In this document: piece by piece, positions 10,909 to 64,000 of the stretch
How the letters are laid out: the number at the start of each line of letters is the position of its first letter
Position numbering within the stretch: the first letter of the stretch is position 1
DNA from: Cristatella mucedo
Taxonomy: Eukaryota > Bryozoa > Phylactolaemata > Cristatellidae
Reading direction: 5' to 3'
Assembly: GCA_009760855.2 (NCBI GenBank)
Contig: WPIO01000020.1
Span: forward strand, 2,140,001 to 2,204,000
DNA length: 64,000 nucleotides
Position numbers and translations under genes: made by a program
The notes under the pieces: generated by a model
Database searches by the model: none
What the model saw: the letters and a program-made list of their open reading frames with translations, nothing else
Told to the model about the DNA's origin: nothing

Positions 10909-11176
10909 ATTCGACTGCTGCACTTTGGACCATTATAAGAGCACAGTCGCATTCGTCATGGCCTACAGTTTCACCGAGCCGTTGTCAGCCGGCTCGGGAG
11001 ACAAATCTTCATCATCTGAGGACTCCAGCGACGAGGACGACGACGAGGTCGAAACCGCATCGCCTCCGATGATGGTTCCATTGGCCGACATCCTCAACCA
11101 CGTGGCCGTGCACAACGCGAAACTCTCCTTCGGCAATGAGAGCCTGGCCATGGTCGCCACCAGGGACATTGCTCGG
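10909..11176 (+). CDS. SETD6-like exon a (SET core)
   Basis: The acceptor is CCTCCTCTGCCAG; the donor is CGG|GTGAGA. The frame gives [16 protein letters not shown], a serine/acidic stretch of about 20 residues (in the position of the acidic loop in human SETD6), then [18 protein letters not shown] and [11 protein letters not shown]. It begins with one base of a split codon. The same frame stays open upstream to a second possible acceptor at 10868, where the sequence copies the acceptor of the third exon. Confidence 0.85.
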
Positions 11177-13854
11177 GTGAGAGGCCATGATTCCCTTTTT
11201 ACCCTGCGACATGGCAGCAACACTCATCATTGTTTATCTAGGCTGGTTTTTATTACGAGTTTGTCGCTTTGCCATGGCCAGCAGAGTGTCGACCGAGCAG
11301 CGACAAATGAAAATCAACTGATCACACGAGAGAGTAGGCGGTCATGTGCTCTATGTATTAGTTGACAGTGTTTGTGTCATGTTCATCGAATTCAAGTGTC
11401 GTTTCTCACAATGCTGTATTTGCCTGACTGGCTTTTCGTTTGGCAGTGTCAATGCTCAAGCTTTCGCGATTTCTCGTTGCAGGGTGATGAAATATTTGAT
11501 ACTTATGGCAAACTATCAAATGCTCAGCTTCTTCACATGTATGGCTTTTGTGAGTTACCCGGCGCAAACGTCAACGACACGGTAAGACTTTCCTCCTCAC
11601 GTGCCCATGTAATGTATCTCTGTCTGTAACCCCAAAAAGTCGCAAAGACTAAATGGTTGTTATGCACTAGAGTTTTTCTATTCATTCAAAATCCTAGGCG
11701 GCGTTTGGTATGTACGCTGTAGCCAAAAGACTTCATCTCATTGAACAAGTAGAAAGGGAGAAGCGTAGCCGAGTCAGTAGATCAATGGAATGAGTGAGTA
11801 GAAGGGGAGTAGCAGCTCAGGATGGCTGGAAATGATGTGTCACAGTCAGCAAAAGAAAATAGATGTCGCTGTGGAAGAATTGTGGAAGTGAATGCCACAG
11901 TCATGCAAAGCAAAAGCCTCTGTCACCAAAAGTCTTGTGTGGGGATGGTACGGCTAAATTATTGATTCTTAAAAAAATTGTTGCTAAGCAGCTGGTTGAA
12001 CATATTGAAAAGGATGAAATGTCAGACACATTTCAATCAGGGTTCAGGAGGCAGCACTCCACAGAAACTTCTCTCCTCCGTGTTAACAATCACATTCTCC
12101 GTTGCAACGATGATGGGAATGTCACTGCCCTAGCTCTGCTAGATCTGTCAGCTGCCTTCGACACCATTGATCACGATGTTCTACTTGAACGATTGAGAAC
12201 AACGGTCGGTCTGGCAGATGAGGCACTGGCGTGGTTTAAATCGTACTTGTCTGATCGTGTTCAATCCGTGTCGTGTGGGGGTCAGGTCTCAGACACGAGA
12301 CAGGTCACCTGTGGAGTCCCTCAAGGGTCCGTCTTCGATCCCTTGCTGTTCTCCATTTATACTCAACCTCTGGGAAAAGTGATTAAGACCCATGCAATAG
12401 ATACCACTTTTATGCTGACGATACTCAGCTGTGTTTGTCCTTCAAACCGTCGGAATGTGCTGCAGCAACTGAGAAACTGAATGGTTGCCTTGCCGACATT
12501 CGATCCTGGATGTCGGAAAACTTCTAGAAACTACATGACGATACAACCGAACTGCTGCTCATAGGACACCCTAAACGTGTGGCTGAATTAAAAGGCTTTG
12601 CTCTTCTACTAGGTGATGCTGTCGTGCGACCCTCACCACGTGCTCGAAATTTAAGTGTCGTTTTCGACAGCTGCCTCAATTTTAAAAGCTTCATTCAGAA
12701 GACTGCTTCTACAGCTAGCCATCACATCCGATCCCTATCCAAGATTAGGAGCTGTCATCGACAGTTGCTCGTAAACTTTTTTAAGTAACTCCCAAGTTCT
12801 GTCTCGGCTTGATTATTGTAACTCCCTTCTGGCTGGGCTACCAAAGAAAGCAACTAGGCCACTGCAGCTGACCATGAATATGGGTGCAAGGCTAGTCTTC
12901 AAGTCTCAGAGGTTTGAGCACGTGTCTCCTTTGCAAAAGAGCTAGGATGAATGCCGGTTGACCAACAGATTCAGAGCAAGGTTCGTACGCTGACCCACAA
13001 GGCCCGTCACGGCTTGGCTCCTTTGTACCTAGCTGAACTGCTGCATCAGTTTCAGCCTGTTCGCGCCTTCAGGTCCTGTGTGGACAATAAATTAGCTGTT
13101 CCATTCCTCCGCTTAAAGACCGTTGGTGACAGAAGCTTTAGCTCTGCAGGTCCTAGACTGTGGAACTCGCTTCCACAATTCTTACGCAACGACAACTACT
13201 CTCCTGCTGGCAACTATGAGTCATCCTTTTCAGCAGTCCTGAGCTGCTACTTCCATGCTACTCACTACCTCAACTGCTCTCCTGACTCTGCTATGCTTCC
13301 CACTTTTTCTTTGTTGCGTGAGATGAAGTCTGTTGGCTACCGAATGCATACCGAAAGCTGCTTAGGCTGTGAATGCGATAGACAAATCTCTTCTGCGTAA
13401 CATCCACCTAGTCTCGGTAGCTTTGTTGAGTTACAGATGTAGATACATTACATATTGTGCAAAGAGGGTGTGGGGGTACGAGAAGGCTGAAATTGGTGCA
13501 GCAGTTCAGCTAGGTATGCCCACATCAGCACTTATAGTTTCGTTGTTCGTTCGTATTGTTATTGGTTTTTGTTGTTAGGTGGATTTGTCAGCTATGGCTC
13601 TGCTTGATGCGTATGCGAAGTTTTACCCCAGTCAGAACTCTCAAAAGCATTGGAAGGAAATGGTGAACATGGTACGTGGCACGGCACACCCTCTGTTAAT
13701 CGTGTTCGATTTCTTTCGCTCGATAGTTTTGCTGCTGTAACTGCATCGCTAGCTTGGATTCGTTGTTGCCCAGGGCCTGGTGGCAGAAGACACTGCATTC
13801 GCCTACGGCGCAGACGGATTCCTGGAAGGCGAGCAGCTGGCCAGCTTCTTTAAG
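10909..13854 (+). CDS. SETD6-like lysine methyltransferase, partial gene (4 exons)
   Basis: Four exons at 10909-11176, 11483-11581, 13579-13671 and 13774-13854 join in phase and read through the C-terminal half of a SET domain into the start of the Rubisco-methyltransferase-type substrate-binding domain. Recognisable pieces in order are VAFVMAYSF, an acidic insert, [26 protein letters not shown] and the [11 protein letters not shown] block. They follow human SETD6 in the same order. SETD6 is a nuclear monomethyltransferase best known for modifying RelA. The LNH motif and the tyrosine of DTYG, needed for cofactor binding and catalysis, are kept. About 180 codons are present against roughly 470 in the human protein. 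The N-terminal exons and the last third were not found, so the gene may extend through unseen exons or be a broken copy. Confidence 0.8.
11483..11581 (+). CDS. SETD6-like exon b (catalytic tyrosine)
   Basis: The acceptor is TTTCTCGTTGCAG; the donor is ACG|GTAAGA, close to consensus. The 33 codons include [22 protein letters not shown], written here in two parts: GDEIFDTYG, the SET motif with the catalytic tyrosine, and [12 protein letters not shown], which follows it in SETD6. Phase is 0 at both ends. Confidence 0.9.
11600..11940 (-). mobile_element. LINE family B 3' part, minus strand
   Basis: Read on the minus strand this is the end of a second LINE family. In plus orientation it starts TAATGTATCTCTGTCTGTAA and runs through blocks equivalent to those at 62505-62880, including GGAGTAGCAGCTCAGGATGG. 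It lies in the intron between SETD6-like exons b and c and abuts a plus-strand family B copy. Confidence 0.75.
11945..13460 (+). mobile_element. LINE family B copy, reverse transcriptase with breaks
   Basis: This reverse-transcriptase-like sequence lies in a SETD6-like intron. Recognisable blocks are [47 protein letters not shown] and [20 protein letters not shown]. The usual YADD region is damaged and its frame shifts near 12400-12480. Downstream pieces around 12579-12790 and 12951-13400 include [20 protein letters not shown] and [15 protein letters not shown]. The copy has several frame breaks and cannot make a full protein. It ends GTAGATACATTACAT, the start of the ATTAC-type tail. Confidence 0.85.
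13579..13671 (+). CDS. SETD6-like exon c
   Basis: The acceptor is TTTTTGTTGTTAG; the donor is ATG|GTACGT. The 31 codons begin [20 protein letters not shown] and end WKEMVNM. They occupy the variable linker between the SET domain and the substrate-binding domain, where human SETD6 has a similar-length helical stretch ending in a Trp-containing segment. Phase is 0 at both ends. The gene assignment rests mainly on its neighbours. Confidence 0.75.
13774..13854 (+). CDS. SETD6-like exon d
   Basis: The acceptor is GTTGTTGCCCAG; the donor is AAG|GTGAGC. The 27 codons include [16 protein letters not shown] and [11 protein letters not shown], matching the Gly-Glu-Glu-Gly-Ala-Phe segment and following helix of SETD6. 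Phase is 0. A next exon should lie to the right; a weak candidate is an acceptor near 14730 (GCGACGCAG) that opens a short in-frame stretch, but it shows no clear similarity. Confidence 0.8.
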
Positions 13855-14189
13855 GTGAGCAAGCCGCAAGGTCGCTGGTCAAGGTCGTTTCTTCGGGTGT
13901 TCGCACCTCAGCACGAGCGAGGATGCTCTTGGCGTGCGAGCGCAGTGCTGTGTGCACGGCACGCTTGCCTGCGAGTTCTTTATCACACAATCTCAAGCTA
14001 CACGCTTTGGAGCTGCTGCAATGCCAACGTTAGTAACGAGTGATTGCAGCAGCCATCGTGTGAGAATTTATTTTCACAGGAATGAGTGGAGCTCCGGTTA
14101 TGAGTCAGAATCTGTAGTCATGCCTCTAGAGAAGTTAGCTCTGTTACCTGTATGGAGCAATTCGTGTGAGTTTTGATGGTTCACCAGTG

Positions 14190-14490
14190 GGAAGTAATTT
14201 GGCCTATGAGTACGGAGCTCCACCTTTAACGATCCAGGTCGCGGGCTCGAGCACTTCAGCCGTAATGGCAAACTAGATAAGGCGGTTGCTTTTTACGACC
14301 TCGGTCGTGAGGTCGTGGGTTCGAATCCTTCGGTCGGTGATTTTTTATAGCCACTGCAAGCGGTGGTGATAGCGGTAAAGGCTCTTCCGTTGCTGTACAC
14401 AAGAGGGCTATTGAATCAGCTAGTATGGGCGAAACGCCTGGATAGAGATTATGTTCTCCTAGGTGACTATACAAATGAAGTATTATTATT
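14190..14490 (+). mobile_element. SINE2 interrupted by SINE1
   Basis: A SINE2 head and B box (CCAGGTCGCGGGCTCGAGC) end near 14260. A SINE1 copy follows, and after it the SINE2 tail resumes (GCGAAACGCCTGGATAGAGA, TTCTCCTAGGTGACTATACA, then TATTATTATT). Comparison with the uninterrupted SINE2 near 23700 shows the halves are contiguous there. SINE2 is therefore the older insertion. Confidence 0.7.
14262..14425 (+). mobile_element. SINE1 (tRNA-derived), nested
   Basis: It has the A-box-like TAATGGCAAACTAGATAAGG, the palindromic arm at 14295-14316 (ACGACCTC...GAGGTCGT), the B box GGGTTCGAATCCT at 14317-14329, the body CACTGCAAGCGGTGGTGATA and the end TTGAATCAGCTAG. It sits inside SINE2. Confidence 0.85.
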
Positions 14491-16090
<1,600 letters not shown>

Positions 16091-16904
16091 AATTGAGCCC
16101 GATTTCGGTAACCTGGGTTACCACGGTAACCCGGGCTCGAGCGGACTGCGATAACTACCCGAATATTGGTCCAAATTGCATGCAAATAGGCTCAACATGT
16201 CGGGCTCGTCGAGTTATATTCGTCAGCAGAAAGACAGCGATTTTGAAAACGATTATTTGTAATGCAAAAGTGCAAAGTGGTTGACCATATATAGGGCTAG
16301 ATTACGAAAATTGAGCCTATTTTTCGAGAAATAGCTCAAGATTGATGGCTGATTTGGGACAACTGCTGGTGCCTTCTTCGGGCGCCCCACAGAGCGTATC
16401 TGCACACCCAGAGCAGCCTTCTGCGCTGATGCTCTTTTTTTCTTCCATGAGTCTGCGGCGCCATATCGAATGCCGCCGCCAACGGCACGCCAACTTGTCA
16501 CGATCTTCGTCCTCACTATCACGATACTACCCAGGCGAGCACTGGTGCCGAGATCCGGAAATCCTCCATAATCTTTTCAGACCAGCGGGTAGCAATGTAG
16601 TTCCCAGGAAATGTTTCCAAGAACTTGCGCACTAGTTCCATTTCGTTGTTAAGAACATCATTGCTAACATCTTCTATATCGTCATTATAGCCAACCATAG
16701 CGTGAATCCTTTCATCGAGCTCTTGCACACATAGTTCTTCAGATTGCCTCGACACGATTCTGACGGTGCTGCTCCTACATCAGGTCAACGATGTTTTCGA
16801 CTACGAAAGACTATATTTTTAGAGCAGCTATCTGCAAAATAAATAATTAGTTGCGATTATACTCTCGGAAATTCGGTAACCGTGTTACCGCCATCGGGCT
16901 CAAT
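16091..16904. mobile_element. DNA transposon-like element with ~32-bp terminal inverted repeats
   Basis: The left end (16091-16122) reads AATTGAGCCCGATTTCGGTA and on to ACCTGGGTTACC. The right end, reverse-complemented from 16904, reads AATTGAGCCCGATGGCGGTA and on to ACACGGTTACC. About 26 of 32 positions agree. The outermost AATT is its own reverse complement and could be a target-site duplication or part of the repeat. Inside, minus-strand open frames of 79 and 90 codons (16519-16755 and 16253-16522) are charged and lack a recognisable transposase core, so the element is probably non-autonomous. No superfamily can be named. Confidence 0.65.
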
Positions 16905-17349
16905 TGCCCTCCTTTTTTACTGATTGGCTGGATGTCACGTGTACCTGGGCCAACTCAACTCGTCCAAGGCCACATCGGCGACAGCTTATCGTAGCGTGCT
17001 CCTGAAGAGAAGCCAATAGCATTAGGATTTGTATGCATGAAAGCTTGCTCAGCCACTGATGTTAGTCTGGGATTACTATATAATATTGATTGCTTGTCAC
17101 TCATTCTTTTGTCCATATTGGCTACGGTCCGCAGTCTCTTTTTCGGCTGCTATTAAACAGTGTTTTCTCAACCGTTGACTAGTGAATGGCTTCACGGCAG
17201 CACTGCGTACTACACCTACAGCTCGGTCCAGGCATTAGCTATTGGCCATCGTGGCCGAAATTTTTATTATCTAAAATACTTGGCCGATGATTGATTGCCC
17301 TACGAAACTGCTCGATTTTCGGTCCCCTTTTTAAGTGCAATGTATCAAT

Positions 17350-17470
17350 GTGATGTAATGTATCTCCGTCTGTAACTCCACAAAGACTATGTGAGTGTTA
17401 CGCAGGCAAGTTTTGTATAGCACACTCACAGCCTAAGAGGCTTTCGGTACGCATTCGGAAGCAACCTCAT
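17350..17470 (-). mobile_element. LINE family B 3' tail, minus strand
   Basis: TGTAATGTATCTCCGTCTGT starts a block equal to the one at 62515, followed by GTTTTGTATAGCACACTCAC and GGCTTTCGGTACGCATTCGG. This is a short truncated copy. Confidence 0.8.
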
Positions 17471-17471
17471 A

Positions 17472-17640
17472 AAAAATTGCTAGCTGATTTAATAGCCTTG
17501 TGTTGTATAGCGACAGAAGGGCCTTGACGGCTGTCACCACCGCTTGCAGCTGCGATAAAGAATCACCCACCACAGGATTCGAACTCACGACCTCGGTCGT
17601 GTATTGCAACCGCCTTACCTAGTGTACATAACCTTTCCCA
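17472..17640 (-). mobile_element. SINE1, minus strand
   Basis: Reading right to left it has the A-box region (minus of CGCCTTACCTAGTGTACAT), half of the palindromic arm, the B box (minus of AGGATTCGAAC), the body (CACCACCGCTTGCAGC) and the end (GCTGATTTAATAGCC). It lies against the LINE B tail just to its left. Confidence 0.8.
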
Positions 17641-18320
17641 TGTCCGATGTGCCGGTGCAGCCCTAGCTGGCAGTAAGCATATGAAATCTTTAGCAGCTAT
17701 CGAGCAACCTTCACCGACAAGGCAGTGGCGGGTTTTAGACTGATTACGACGACAGATGCATCAACTGAATCACCTTGCTATTATCCACCGTCTTTACTGG
17801 TGCGACCGTTTCGGCATACAATACCGAAGCATTGAGAAAGATTGCAGGGCTGCATATGAACGCCAAACGAACGTTCCTACCATCTTACATATGGGCTTGA
17901 GCCTCTAATTTGAAGTCACGGGAGTACGTCTCCCACCTTTAACAAAGCAAATAAATATATTCCAAAACCCGTTAGCAGTAAAAAGCACAACCAGTGTAAA
18001 ACAAACCGAGCACCAACAAAGGCTCCGAACCTTGCATAGATAGCACAGCGACCAGGCAATATCAACCAAAGGCGATGTAGACAAGGCAAGTCATGGGTGT
18101 AGATGCGAAATTATAGATTCGCGGCTGGCACAAGGTCTTTGTGACACGTAGCTTCTCGTGCAGGGTCAACGCGAGTGGTTACCAATAGTTACCTACCCAG
18201 GGAGTGCAGACTAGGGACTAGCAAGTTGTGCATTCGACTAGGTGAAGCAGTTTCAAGCCGCATGCCGCGTCATCAAGCAGCATCAATGCCACCATCACGA
18301 TGCTGCCTATCCACAGGCAC
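17641..18320. other. Region downstream of the polycystin stop codon
   Basis: No exon is seen. It should hold the 3' untranslated region of the minus-strand polycystin gene. No clear minus-strand AATAAA close to the stop was found; a TTTATT (its reverse complement) occurs near 17262, about 1 kb away, which is weak support. Confidence 0.35.
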
Positions 18321-63864
<45,544 letters not shown>

Positions 63865-64000
63865 CTGCAATCTGGCTCGTGCTCAGGCATAAGGACGGCA
63901 GTACATGGCACGCGTGCAGCAGCACTGCCAGCTGTGTGCCGCCTAGCAGTGGCATAACACGGTTTTACTCGTGACTCCGGTGAACTTGTTTTCGTCTCGG

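Noticed and set aside
14290-14340. A functional tRNA gene (A and B boxes present)
   Set aside because: No acceptor-stem pairing, and the same unit recurs at many sites with a common body, so it is a SINE head.

Overview
This is a window of animal nuclear DNA. It has GT-AG introns, a polycystin-1/REJ receptor-channel gene, an endophilin-A first exon, SETD6-type exons, non-LTR (L2/CR1-like) retrotransposons, tRNA-derived SINEs and many long microsatellites. The 15-residue endophilin exon looks more like the insect and nematode proteins than the vertebrate ones, so I lean towards an invertebrate. The exact lineage cannot be read from this window.

Layout. From about 1 to 5.4 kb lies mostly non-coding sequence downstream (minus strand) of an endophilin-A exon 1 at 5386-5430, which sits in a CpG-rich promoter island. 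At 8284-8765 is a 480-bp (CGGT)n array, followed by a second GC-rich block. At 10909-13854 (plus strand) are four exons of a SETD6-like lysine methyltransferase, with LINE copies in the introns; neither end of that gene was found. A roughly 0.8-kb element with terminal inverted repeats lies at 16091-16904. From 18.3 kb to the right end the minus strand carries one very large gene, a polycystin-1-like protein. I could join 24 exons (3122 codons plus stop in this window, 5' end outside) with every splice phase consistent: PKD repeat, REJ module, pre-GPS region, degenerate GPS, TM1, PLAT, TM2 to TM11 with the polycystin extracellular domain, a short coiled-coil-like helix and a long low-complexity cytoplasmic tail.

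The large introns hold the repeats. LINE family A has a 3' tail with an AGAGA/TCTCT hairpin and (TTA)n. LINE family B ends in (ATTAC)n. SINE1 has a tRNA-like head with a 22-nt palindrome before its B box. SINE2 has a tRNA-like head and a 3' tail resembling that of LINE A. Introns inside the membrane module are short (50, 57, 131, 203 and 240 nt), whereas those in the ectodomain reach several kb.

The three protein genes have unrelated cell roles: membrane curvature (endophilin), lysine methylation (SETD6) and receptor-channel signalling (polycystin). Nothing suggests that they work together. All splice models come from reading the sequence by eye, without transcript data.
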